This document shows, piece after piece, positions 23,648 to 35,655 of a DNA stretch of 64,000 nucleotides; the stretch's first letter is position 1, and each line of letters starts with the position of its first letter. Below the pieces are notes generated by a model that worked only from the letters and a program-made list of their open reading frames with translations, did no database searches and was not told where the DNA came from. Location of the stretch: contig JAKNDB010000092.1 of NCBI GenBank assembly GCA_024305405.1, forward strand, positions 2,263,501 through 2,327,500, given 5' to 3'. A program made the translations under genes and the position numbers. Source of the DNA: Dirofilaria immitis (taxonomy: Eukaryota > Nematoda > Chromadorea > Rhabditida > Onchocercidae).

Positions 23648-26600
23648 ATGAAACGTTCTGGAGGAGATCGTTTTGGAAGTGGAAGTAAACGGACACGAAT
23701 GGATAGCTATGAAGAAGCTTTAGCGAACGGTAAATATGAACTACGGTTAGTGGTGACGAGTCGTGGAGCTGGTGGTATAATAGGCCGAGGAGGCGAGAAT
23801 ATCAAACGCCTTAGATCTGAGGTACTACCATTTGGGTAGTTTACATAATGTTTTATTTCGTACTTTATAGTTTTTTTTTTCGACGTTCTGTAATTTTTTA
23901 TTGGAAACACTGATCCAAAACTCATTTGCTTAGAAAATAATATCATCATATCCTCTCTGAACTGACTTTTTAATGTCTAATAAAGTTTAGCAGTTAAGCA
24001 CAATGCATATATTTCTTGCAATTTAAAGAAATTATTTTGAGGTTAGGTAGTGAAAGATTGTACATGATTTCTTTATCCTTGATGACCGAGAAGATTGCTT
24101 GCGATATTTTTTAAATAATTCGAAATTTATTTTTTCAAAGATTTCGATAGTTTGCAGCTGGCTTTAATTTATAAAGCAAATGCGTTTTGGATCGGTGCTT
24201 GTCCTGGATCTTACCTTCTTTTTCTTGATATTAAGAAGATCTGTATGCAAGTGCAAAGTCCTTGGTTCCAGGACTTCAGAAAAGTTCAGGAACTTGTTAG
24301 ACCACTTTTATTCAACGGCCTTAAACTTTTTGTTGGCGGACTGAGCAACATGAATTACGAAATTATGAACACAGCCCAAACTAATGCTCATTTGCAGTTC
24401 GACGCGAACCTGACCGTCCCAGATAGCCAGACGCCCGAACGGTAATTTATCCTGGAAATACTCATTGCCCTCACTACTGATTACTCGTTGGGCCACAACC
24501 GTTATTGCCACCGGGCTTCCACACGATGAATAACCTACAGCTCTAACAGGCTGACCTTGAATTACCTTCCACATTTCTTTCACAAACCTACTGCTACAAA
24601 ATAGGTGACATGCCTGCCTGTCTTATATGTTCCGCCTTCTTAGCTGTTAAGTGTTGTAACTTATTTTTGGTACATATTTAAAGGTTCTGTAGCTTTTGAA
24701 GATATTTCTTTCAACTGAGGCAACGGCGAACAAATTTTGAAAAGGACTTTTAATATCGTGAAATGCTGGTGTTAAGTTAAATCATTTAGTTGTATTTTTG
24801 TTAAAATCAATATGAAATTTCGTATAAGCAATATTGTGGAAACATTATGTCTAACTAAGGCAACAAAGAGCAGGAGGAGCATGTTTCCAAAATTTTTTAG
24901 CAGAGGAGGCCATTTTTTTCAAAATTTCGAATAGTTTGAAGTTTTTAGTTATCCAAGCACATGTTTTTCAATTTGGATCCAAAATGAAGGATTTTCATTA
25001 CACATTTGTTCCAAATAGCACTATCTTTTCTTGCAGTCCTTGACTTCATATTCTAGTTTGGTTTTCGGCAGTATTTTTAAACATTTTTATATTTTTGACA
25101 ATGAATTTATGGAATTTGCATGATTTTACCATCAAATTATATAGGCAGAACGTTTCTTGCAATTTTTTTAATCAGAATTGTATTCTACATGCTGTTCAGG
25201 GTACTGACACTCACTGCTACAACGGAAAACATTGCAAACTGTTTGCGTGAAATTATACCACGTCTCGATGAGGTAAGTGCTAATTTCTGCAAATTTCAAA
25301 AACAGTTCGCATAGAAATCTTTAAATTTGTTTATTGCACCAATTGAAAATCAGAGATCTAAGAGTGTTGAAGCTATTGAGTACGATGCTTTTTTAAATGA
25401 TTCTAACTAATTGATTGTTCACTAAAAATTTGAAATACCTTCAATTTTTCTTGCTGAGAAGTAAAATTGCGAAATAGTGGCGAAAATTTTCAGAATCGTG
25501 AAGACGACCATGATCGACGGGGAAGAAAGCAGAAAGACCAGATAGTGAAATGAAAGTTTTAGTGCATGAATCTCATGCTGGCGCTGTTATTGGCCGTGGT
25601 GGGTCACGAATAAAGGAACTTCGTGAAAAACTGGAGCACAACTCAAGGTCCTATTATTCGTTTTTAGTTTTATGATGCATGCATAACTCGAGAACATTTA
25701 TGCTAATCGTTCACTACTGACATGAAATTTGTGTCGAAAGTGACTTGCATTTATTCATAGAAAAATTTTTGTATTTGCAACGTTCCATCAAAATTTGAAA
25801 TCATAAAGTCAAGAATTTTTATTTACGTAATTCGGAAACATGAAAATGCTTATATAACTATTCAATCATCTATCTCATTTTGAAAATTCCTTGCCGTCAT
25901 ATTACGGAAATTGTTTATTTTCATTCCTACTTATTGTTCCAAGTTGGTATTTGATGTATTTCAATATTTTTGCAGAGTCAAATTGTAAACTTGTGGTTCA
26001 TTCAGGCAAAAGTAAAGTTAGAATGAAAACAAGAAAATTTTCAATATGTGAAACTGAAAAGAATTTAACTCCACAGCATTTTACCGTCAAAACATTAACA
26101 GGTTTTCTCGCGCTGTGCCCCACAATCTACTGAAAGAATCGTACTGCTAAATGGTGAAGTGGAAAAAATTATTGATTGTATCAACATTATCATCGATGTG
26201 TTAAAAGAGGTGAAATTTATTATAATTTCAGCTAGATTCCAGTTGTCAAAAATTCGATCTTTAATAAACAAATCAAATATAACGTTTGAGATGGTCCAAA
26301 TATGTCAGTGTTGCAACTTTTAGATACCAATAAAAGGACCTGTTCGTCCCTATGATCCGATGTATTATGATCCGGATATGATTAGCGATTACGGTGGATA
26401 TGTTCCTGATCGAAATTTTATCTCACGTGTAGGTCGAGGAAGAGACTATGGATTTGGTAGTGGCATGATCCCTTCACGATATCCGGGAAGAGACGATCGT
26501 TATAGTGGAATGAGGGATATGATGGGACGTTATTCACCTATTCCAGCTATGCAAACCACACAGGTGGAAACAACTGACGTAACATGATTTTTTAAGATTT

Positions 26601-27536
26601 ATTTTTCGAAATATATGCTTAAATAGTTTATTTGGATCTTGTTATTTTTTCAAGATTGACAATGTCTAGAAATCTTATTTGTTGTTTTAATATCCAACAG
26701 CAGTCAAATGATTTTGTCAAATTGGATTTTTCATTTTTTTCCTTAGATTTTTTCCCCGAAGTAAATTTTTTTATAGAAAGTATATGCAAACAATCTGTTT
26801 CTGTCATACGCCAAGTGGCAGACAAATTCCCTTTAATATTTGTATAAAAGTAGAGTTGTTTGTTTATTAGTTGATTGATTTTGTTGATAGGCTTCAAATA
26901 AATGTTTCAAAGTAGAAGACACTCAATTTTTAAGTTCCCGCAAGAGTTTGATTTGATATTTGTATTTCATCCATATTCTTTATTACGTAATATTTAGGTT
27001 ACAATACCGGATGAACTGGGAGGCGCTATAATAGGTAAAGGTGGTTCACGGATCAACAGAGTGCGTGAAGAATCGGGAGCGCAGATCGAAGTTGAGCCCC
27101 ATCGTGACAATGGCGGTGATCGTATCATAACGATATCTGGTACTCGAGAACAAATTCAGGCAGCGCAGTATCTGCTACAGCAGTGGTTAGCAAAATCTTT
27201 CTGTTTTTCCTTTTGTTTTAAACATATTTCAAAGAAGACAGTGAGATTCAGTATAGCTAATTGCTTACTTGTTTTTGATCCAATCTTCAAAATCAGCTTT
27301 TATAAATTTTTATTTTTTAATTTTTGAATTGCCCAAATATAAATATAGGGTATATCGTATTGAGATCTATAGAGCTTAACAGATTTTACTCGTTTTCGTG
27401 GAAGTCTGAATTCGAGTTTGTTAGATCATTTTAATATAAATGTAATCGTCACAATTTTCAACTATTTTTGAAGTTCTAGTTTTATTTCAGCGTTCGTACA
27501 TCAGAAGCCGGAAGGCGTTATTTAAGCGAGCACTAA
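23648..27536 (+). CDS. hrpk-1: hnRNP K homologue, three KH domains
   Basis: Nuclear/cytoplasmic RNA- and ssDNA-binding protein acting in splicing, translation and, in C. elegans, miRNA function. Exons: 23648-23821, 24398-24441, 25200-25272, 25494-25647, 26102-26209, 26324-26563, 26998-27185 and 27491-27536, about 342 residues. KH1 (residues ~28-97) carries GXXG as GRGG in [16 protein letters not shown]2 has [16 protein letters not shown] and ends IIDVLKE. A Gly/Arg/Tyr-rich linker follows (DYGGY...[12 protein letters not shown]). KH3 has [18 protein letters not shown], then a short tail RRYLSEH. Exon 25494-25647 is two bases short: both A3 at 25533-25535 and A5 at 25626-25630 need one more A to keep KH2 in frame. 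This fits assembly error in a conserved gene. A TGTATTTCAG at 23601-23610 shortly before the ATG may be a trans-splice site. An AATAAA lies at 27577-27582. Confidence 0.93.
24442..24610 (-). other. GC-rich intronic block with an antisense open frame (possible intronic RNA or antisense exon)
   Basis: Just inside the second intron of the hnRNP K gene the base composition rises to near 50% G+C for about 160 bases, unlike every other intron here. The minus strand is open throughout, with a balanced composition (e.g. [20 protein letters not shown]), and several short complementary segments could pair (e.g. CAGC...GCTG). A C/D or H/ACA snoRNA, a conserved splicing element or an antisense exon are possible. 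I could not find clear box motifs or an acceptor/donor pair, so no function is assigned. Confidence 0.3.
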
Positions 27537-28842
27537 GTGGTCAAAAGACGGTCAAAAGTTTTATTGTTCTGTTTTTAATAAATATTGTCATTTGCTTGTT
27601 ATTATTTCACTCATAAACTACCAACATTTTCTGTTCATTTTGTAATAGGCTGTCACAATTACTATTGTGTTGCCTTTCTTTAAACGCATACTTTGTTTTA
27701 CGTCATTTTTTTTCATTTGTATCATGTATGTGTGATCTCCTTACATTCATGTCTATAAAATAAATCTCATCATAGTTGTTCTCTTCCACTAAAGTGTCAT
27801 TGCGCTTTTAGAATATCTGACAAGGAAAAAGGAAACGACTTTATCATTTGCTCCTTTGAAAAAGCAATCCTGATTATCTTATGGCAAAATTTGTTCATGA
27901 TGCTTTTTGCTATATTCATAAGCTTTTCACTCTGCATTTGTGACTGTAGTAAATAAGGCTTTTTTTAAAGTCTTGCTAATCTGTTCAAAATGCCGTGAAA
28001 CTTAGATGTCAAATCAGTTTCTATTTCTCTACATTATTTCCCATTATCTTTGCTTAAATATGATACTATCTGGCATGCAAGTTTAAATTGTTGCTTTATT
28101 GGCTGCGATATTTATGTATTTTTTCCATGACCTGCAAGCTGATTTGAGATCGGGAAAGGTCTTAGCTAAGATTTCGGAATTCCTATTTAGAAGGAATCGC
28201 GGAATAATTTTGGTGGCAATGTGTTTATAAAATAAAATAGAAGATGACTAAAGTTGGGATTAAGAAACATGTAAGTGTTGGGATATTAGTATATTGGAGT
28301 GATGAAACTTAAATTTTCGAATTTCTAGGTGTGTAGATAAGTGTCTTTTAAATGACTTGGTCGATTATAGGAGGCATTGTTATTGTAACTAGTAGGAAGA
28401 CGTGCAGTGTAGGAAACTATAAAGATTCTATAAAAAAACAAAAATGCAGAGTAATATCGAGTTCATAGTCACATGTGAATTCCTTCCATCAGTTTTTGAT
28501 TGTTGTCATGATATAATTACATGTAGCTTAAAGCTACTTTCCTTACGGATTATCTTTAAAAATTTAAACAGGACTGTATGACATGAATTGCATTATTATT
28601 TGCTTGTAAACTCATACTTTTATCTATCTAATAGTTTTTCTACATTACACTGGTTTTTGGAATTACTTTATTAGCTTTTTTGTGTTGGTTTTAATGAAAT
28701 TTATTTTTAAGGCAAAAAAAATCAGCAATATCGTTTTCTGGATCCGAAGTGCTCTCAATCGATTAGCTTTCTAACATTTCATAAGTAAGTCTAATCACAT
28801 AAATGACATGGACAGTAGCTTTTCATTAGTTTTTATATTCAG
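27537..28842. other. 3' region of hnRNP K and 5' region of Staufen
   Basis: These 1.3 kb hold the hnRNP K polyadenylation signal and, at the right end, a TTTTTATATTCAG acceptor directly upstream of the Staufen first exon. I see no gene between. The distance is much larger than the roughly 100-300 bases usual inside nematode operons. Confidence 0.6.
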
Positions 28843-28880
28843 GTTATCTGAAAACAATTCTATCTCAAGTCTACAGTTGC

Positions 28881-31800
28881 ATGAAGGGAACAGGTGCGCA
28901 GCGTATGATAAATGGCACTGCCAGTGATGATTCAGTACTTCAGTCGGACATGTGGTGGGGCTACACTTTACAGGTTTTTCTTATAAATTATATTTATAAC
29001 AAATATTCATAACTTTTGGTTGGTCTATTAGGTATCATATTATATCATATGCTGAGAAAATATCCATTGCAAGCAATTATCCTATTTGCTCGCTTCAAAA
29101 TAAAATATTCATTTTGGAATGATTGTATTTTGATCAGGCGCTTATCTGCGAAATATATTGCTTCTTCAAATTTTAGAAATTCTTTGTTTTTAGAACAGGA
29201 ATCTCCTACAAAGTATGTATATAACTATTCACAACTTGATGAAAATCATCAGAGGACTCCAATGTGTCGCATTGCAGAGCTCGCTCGCTACAATAAAGTT
29301 AGATTCTGTCTAGATTATTAGCAAATTTGCATATACTATACTTGAAAGTCGCTGTATTAATTTTAAGGAGAGATAATTTCTAAATAAGACATCGATGAAA
29401 CTGTTCAGACTGCATATCTATTTTTTTAGAATTTTGAAGTAGTTTTGTTGATTAACTAAGCTCATTCGCTTTTGCAATTCATAATTAATGAGTAAGCATC
29501 AGCGTTGGAAATTAATTCAGATTAGGCATGAGTATAAACTCATGGACGAAAGCGGACCAGCTCACAAGAAACAATTCACCGTTTCACTTGTACTTACTCC
29601 CAATCAGGTTTGTTTATATCTAATTTAGCTGTGTTATAGAACACTTGGTTATTCCGATTTACTCCGTATGTTGTTTTTCTATTTCTTATAAAAATGTTGC
29701 AGATATTTTATGGCAAGGAGCGTCCATTAAGAAAGCGCAGCAATCAGCCGCTGAAATTGCCTTAAACGGAACCACTTTACCTAAACCACCAGATAAGGTT
29801 CCTTCAAAAAAGTCAAAAGTGGTAAGATTAGCAATTATTAGATAGATGCTAGATCTGCACTGTATGGATGCTAGGAATGGTTTTGAATTTTATGTGTTTC
29901 TTTATTTATCATCTGAAATAATTTAGATTTCAATTATTTACCGGTTGAAATTATGAGGTTACGATAATTTTTATATGAGGAGTCAAATTACTAAATAATC
30001 GGTTTATCAAAAAGTATTTTTTTGTCATTTCATGAAACAGTATTTGAATATAAATATTCGTATTTTTTTACAATACTTTTAAATGAATTAGGATGAAAAT
30101 TCTCCGACTTATAGCAGCTGTAAAAAATTGCTTTTGTTCCAGATTTTCAAAATCCAATAGTCCTACTCAGATATATCGCAGGACGTCTTGGAGTTGAGAT
30201 AAAATTTATTGATGAAGTAGTGCCAGTACGCTTAACACCATCATATTCGATAGCTCGTTTTCCAATACAGTTGGTTATTCAGTTGTTTTGTCATGATGCG
30301 TTATGTTTTTAAATTAATTTTCCAAAGTTCAAAGCAAACTTCGGGTTTTCCGTGATTATTAAAGGATTTTCATCTATAAATTTCATTATATAAACAACTA
30401 TATTTTCTCTCGATAGTTTGCATATCTTTATCAGTTATTGTGCTACTAATTGCAGACCGTTAATAAGAACTCCTTTCATCCCAATAATTAACGAGCAGTT
30501 TCTGATTGTTCCACCGCCTAGAATAGTGTTTGGACAACCACATGTTCCTTCAGCATTGCAGCAGGTACCAGTTATTCTGCAGCCATCAAATACAGTGATA
30601 TCTCCACGCTTCTCATTTTTCAACATTACCAATCACAGTCACAATTTCATGAGGTAAATTTTGAACCTTTCTTTGTCTGTTTCTTGTGATTTCTATATGC
30701 AACATAGTTGATCTTATTATTTTGTTTTCGTGAAAGCTTTGTACAAAGGAAATAAGACCTGATTATAAGCCGGTAAAGCATTTCCCTAAAACTTGAACTA
30801 TACGAGAGGAGAAAGAATATCTATTTAATAAATAGCTTAGAATTTTTTGTCCGAGTTCATATTCTTCAGTTAAATTTCAGGTTCGTTTGATACTGAGTAA
30901 GGATTTCCCAGAATTTATTGGAAAGGGAATAACGAAGAAAAGAGCCAAAAACAGCGCTGCGAATGAAGTAGGGTTTATTTGTTTAAAATTATTAATTTTT
31001 TTCTTCTAGCTGTGCTTGCCTTTTTGTTCCATTTAAAATGTTCTTGGATAAAATTCGGATGTAAATGTGCGCTTTCAGGCTCTTTCTTATCTAGGACCTT
31101 ATTTGGCTACGCTAGAAACACAATCAAAAAATAGAACGAATGGACCAAAGAATGATAATGGTAAGGGTTTGTTTGTAATTAAAAAACAAACGGAAGTTAT
31201 AATTTGTCTTAAATACATTCTCTTTCGGATTGAGACAAGATATTTATTTTTAGGCAGATGAAATTACTTATAAAATAGATAACATTATTAGGTTTTGTTA
31301 AATTTGTTAACTTAAGAGACAAAGGTTTTCCTCTAAGCTGAGAGATTCAATATTCCGTTGAATCACCTGTAATTAGTCATCATCCATGAGGTTCATCAGA
31401 ATATTAAAAGATATTAATACAGATAGAATCATCATTTCAAAATAATCAATAACTCTTATGTTATTTTTATATTATTTCTTTGTTTTTTGTGCAGATGGTG
31501 TTTATTGGATTCAAATTCGTGTACATTCTTTTAACATTTCTTATGTTCATGAGATTAAATTGAATAAAAGTTTAAATTAAATGGAATGAATAGAAATGTT
31601 TCTCTTCAGCTTCAGAATTAGCGACAATCGAAATCGAAAATATCAAAAGAGATAACTTCAAATCAGTTATCACAACGGCACGGAATGGAAAACCAAAATC
31701 TTCAATATCTCAAATACATGAATGTGCCCTGCATATGCGCATGAATGTCGAGTTTTTGGTAATAAATCTTGCAGTTTCTTAACTTTTATAGATCCTTAAA

Positions 31801-34800
31801 TTCCAAATTGTTTTATGTTATTTTTCATGATTCCATCACATATCCTCCTGCGTTCGAAAATCATCTCTAAAGTTGAGTTTACTAAAGAACAACCTCTATT
31901 CTTTTTTTTTTGTAATTTTATCCCTTCATTATTCTCTTATATTTGTTATCAAATTTCATTGCCTTTCCTGCTGTTTCCAAATTCTTTAATTTTTATAGGT
32001 TTTAAAGGAAGAAGGACCGGCTCACGACAGACACTACTTATTACGGTGTAAGCTTATTTCGGCAGAGCGGGTTATTTCTGCGGATGGTGAAGGAAGTAGT
32101 AAGAAAATTGCGAAGCAGAATGCTTGTTCGTTGATGTTAACTAAATTACAGTCTGTTGGTTAGTCACTATTTATTATAAGAATTATTATGTTTATTGTCT
32201 ACTAGAAGAAAATTGCGTTCAAAAATTTGCTTTTGGAATGCTGACTTATTTTTTCTAGAATCTTCTCCAATTTTCATTGCCGCTGCATTGTTGAAGTCGC
32301 AGAAAAAAATTGGGGCAACAAAGGAAGTTAAACGAAAGACGATTAGCAAGGTATTTTATAATTTTATAGTTATCATTACAGGTGGTGTAAAGAAATATGA
32401 TTATTACGCAAAAGTTAAAAATAAGAATCGTATATCTTTGATTAATCCTTAACTGTATAGATTTTCATTTTCTCAACTTGTATGTTTCATTATATTTTAC
32501 AGTGCATTAAAACTTTTACTTATCTCAAATTTTAGGATATGAAAATGAATCCAGAATATGGTCATCAAATTAACCCAGTTAGTCGTCTAATGCAAGTTAT
32601 GCAAGCTCGAAAACAAAATGAGCCAAAATTTCAACTTATTGCTGAGCGTGGACAAAGTCGTTATAAAGAATTTGTGATGGAGGTTTCCTCTGCATATTAT
32701 TTATTTGAATTCTAGATTAATTACATCTTTATGTTAGTGTATTATATGTTTTGTTAGGTGATCTGTGATGATGGCCTTCGCTGCGAGGGTATCGGGCCCA
32801 ATAAAAAACTTGCGAAGAGAGCTGCAGCTGAAGCAATATTAGCAAGGATTGGATATGTTAAGCCAATGCCAAAACCTGGAAAAAGTCTTCTCAAAAAAAT
32901 CTGAAGAATATGTGCAGCGATCACATATTGGTACAGATTTTGTTTCCTGTATGCTTAAAATTAGCTGCGAACCAAAACATGGCTGTGCAATAATAATTTT
33001 ATTGTTATGAAATGAGTTTTGAACAAACAATTAAATTTACATTATTTAGCAGACATAGTTTATATATGAAAACTTTGTTGTACGCTCACCTCTGTCCACT
33101 GTCATTAGGATGGTGCTTTAAAGCTCATTTTCGAAATATTATAGCTTACTCGAAAAATTGTAGATGTGTTTGAACTTGAGAAAGAGGGAAAATTAATACA
33201 ACAAATGAATGATAGAGAAGATGAAGCAAAAAATGTTAAGAAAATCTCAGAAGTTACTTTATCTGTGACTGCATCGATGGGGTCACAAGTGATGGCTTTC
33301 GCTGACATTGACAGGACTTTATATTCCGGTGAACAAAAAGATATCTGGGGTAGCACTGCTGCTGAAACTAAACGGTGCGTACGTATTCTTTATTTGAAAG
33401 TGGCTTCTTAAATCACTATCTTATTGCCATTTTAGAGATAAATCAGGTGACTCAGTTCTTTTATGAAACATGTTTGTGAACGATCTGTAGATTAAAATTC
33501 AGTAACGTTTGTATTGTTGATGTGATTTCTGTTTGAAGAGTGATGTAATTTTCTAGGCTTCATTTTGCAATTTTGCTATTTATTTAGCAAATGTGTCGTG
33601 ATGCGTATCTATACCCTGGAAATTTTTTCCAGTTTGGCAAAATTGGGAGTTGGTGTTTTTGATTGTTTTGATTGTCAATTCATTATTACTTAAATATTCA
33701 TTGTACTTCAATTTGTGTTTAATTCATGAAATTATATTCATCTAAGCACAAAGTTTATAGTATTAGCGACAAAGAAAACGACGATGCAAGACAACACAAT
33801 TCTCAGCCAAAACGTCGTGTTACTTTCAGCAATGAAGTTAGCGCATGTCCGCCACCCGGTTGGTTTTATTATTTGTGTTTGATTATTTTTGCTTATATGA
33901 ATTAAAAATTTGCTTTCTCCTACAAAGTGATGCCTTATATCAAATATAGAAATATCGTCACAGAATTTGACTTGGACGTTTTCTGATATAAGGTTGTGGA
34001 CATCTATAAATTATCGAAGGCTTGGCTGGACTTTTATAAAGTTTCCACCAAGTTGAATGTGGCGTTGCTGCTATTTAACGTTTGATGCGAGATCTGAGCT
34101 TATGAATGTTTGCTTTGGTAGTCAGCATTGAAAGTCTATAGAAACTTCCGAGTGGTAATATTCGAAATCACGTTACTGCCAGTAAACTCTCGAATTAAAT
34201 GACCTTGTATCCATCATTTATAAGATTACCTTGAAAACGTTAGAAGTACGGAGAATATGGAACAGAAATGATGAAAAATATGTGATAAAGTGATAAACGA
34301 AGGAGAAATAAGTAGATGTTTTAATTTTTTGAGCTACATTTTTCTTTTGTGATAGCAATTTTTAAGAATGACTTTTTAGATGGTTTCTGATGAATAACAA
34401 CTACCATATAATTCTTCTTTGTTTTTTCATTATAGAACTTTATTGCAGATGATAGCAGTTATCCTTCGGCCTTAATAACACCGCTAAAATCGGAAGTAGT
34501 TGTAGTCAACAAGCTTCGCAAAAGTTTGTTTTGTTTTCTCTTAATTCGATTTGTGGATTTTGGATTTTTGTAAATCTTTACCCTCTGATTATGTGTTTTA
34601 GAAGGTCGTGATTCGAAAAAATGGCTTACCGAAATAGAGAAGAAAGAAATTGCTGAAATAGCCCAAGAATTCTTCAAGTGTAGTAACATCATTCACCCGC
34701 TGAAAATAAAAGAAAAAGTACCAGGATTAATACATTTGAAAAGATAATTTTTAGTTGTAAGGAATTACTGTCTCTCCAAAATTTAAATCTTTGGATTATT

Positions 34801-35655
34801 TTATTTTCTGGACATCATCTTTTTAAATGACAGTTATAACGAACATTCAGCATATGTTCAAAAATGAATCCTGATGGAATTAAAGTGATTTTTTTCATAA
34901 ACTGTTGCTACTCGCATATTGAAATTTTTCTGAATATAAGTTGTTGTGCTTAAATTTTAATAATTTATTGAATGTGTAAATAGTAGGAAGTTGAAAACAA
35001 ATTTCTTGAGATTTTTCTGAGCAGTAATTTTTCCAGTGGAGAGTGATGGATTTGTGTTGGTTGATCGTCAAATGGAGCAGCTATCGCTGAGTGAAATATT
35101 ATCACCCCGTGCGTATTCTGCTGCTAGAGATCATCTGGAATTTATAGCTGAACATTATAAATTTTCTGTCAATTATACCGATTTTCCTGTGGTACACATT
35201 TTATCTATTGAAGAAAGGAAAAGGCAGTTATATTCAGTACTTGAAACATCTTCCGTATTTAAGAAATAATTGGTATTAAAATGGTTAGAGATATAAGTTA
35301 AAACAGGAAACGATAATTCAGTCATCGTTTAATATTCCTAGCAATATAAATATGATTTGGTTTAGACTCCGAATGGAATTGGAAATCAATATTTTTCACT
35401 TATTTCAATTGGAATCGATAAACCCATCGTAAGTTTCAACCTAATTTTAATTTATTGGATCTATTTTCATGATGACATCGCGATATTGATCTTGCAGATA
35501 TTTTTATTTTTTACACGTAATTATTAATTTATGAATTGAAAAATAAAACTGATTTTAAGGTATGTCACGGAAGTGGAAATACTGAAGAGGCTGCTCATGA
35601 GGATGCTGCTCGTAATGCCTTACTGCTTCTTTGCAAGATTTGGATGGTACATTAG
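28881..35655 (+). CDS. stau-1: Staufen homologue, five double-stranded-RNA-binding domains
   Basis: dsRNA-binding protein for mRNA localisation, translation control and Staufen-mediated decay. About 800 residues in 20 exons: 28881-28973, 29199-29297, 29521-29607, 29703-29821, 30143-30281, 30456-30653, 30881-30967, 31079-31160, 31610-31758, 31999-32158, 32259-32350, 32536-32682, 32758-32930, 33164-33374, 33761-33858, 34449-34523, 34602-34679, 35037-35191, 35366-35428, 35560-35655. dsRBD1 runs TPMCRIAELARYNK to GASIKKAQQSAAEIAL. dsRBD2 (NPIVLLRYIAGRLGVE to TKKRAKNSAANEALSYL) is split by a Pro-rich insert, typical of Staufen. dsRBD3 has SSKKIAKQNACSLML, dsRBD4 NKKLAKRAAAEAILARIGY, dsRBD5 VCHGSGNTEEAAHEDAARNA. 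KRRVTF before dsRBD5 fits an RVxF PP1-docking motif. One-base breaks lie at 29712-29714, probably 29806-29811, 30616-30620 and 32893-32899. The last gives a TGA at 32902, but phases on both sides agree once it is ignored. The frame stays open upstream of the chosen ATG. AATAAA is at 35696-35701. Confidence 0.93.

Noticed and set aside
24152..24445. Plus-strand 97-codon ORF through the hnRNP K intron.
   Set aside because: Only its last 44 bases (24398-24441) match the KH1 domain; the part before is intron that happens to be open.
32905..33163. Staufen ending at the TGA at 32902-32904 with a separate gene downstream.
   Set aside because: Downstream exons carry dsRBD5, lack a start, and join in phase once one A of the A7 run is ignored; a single gene is simpler.
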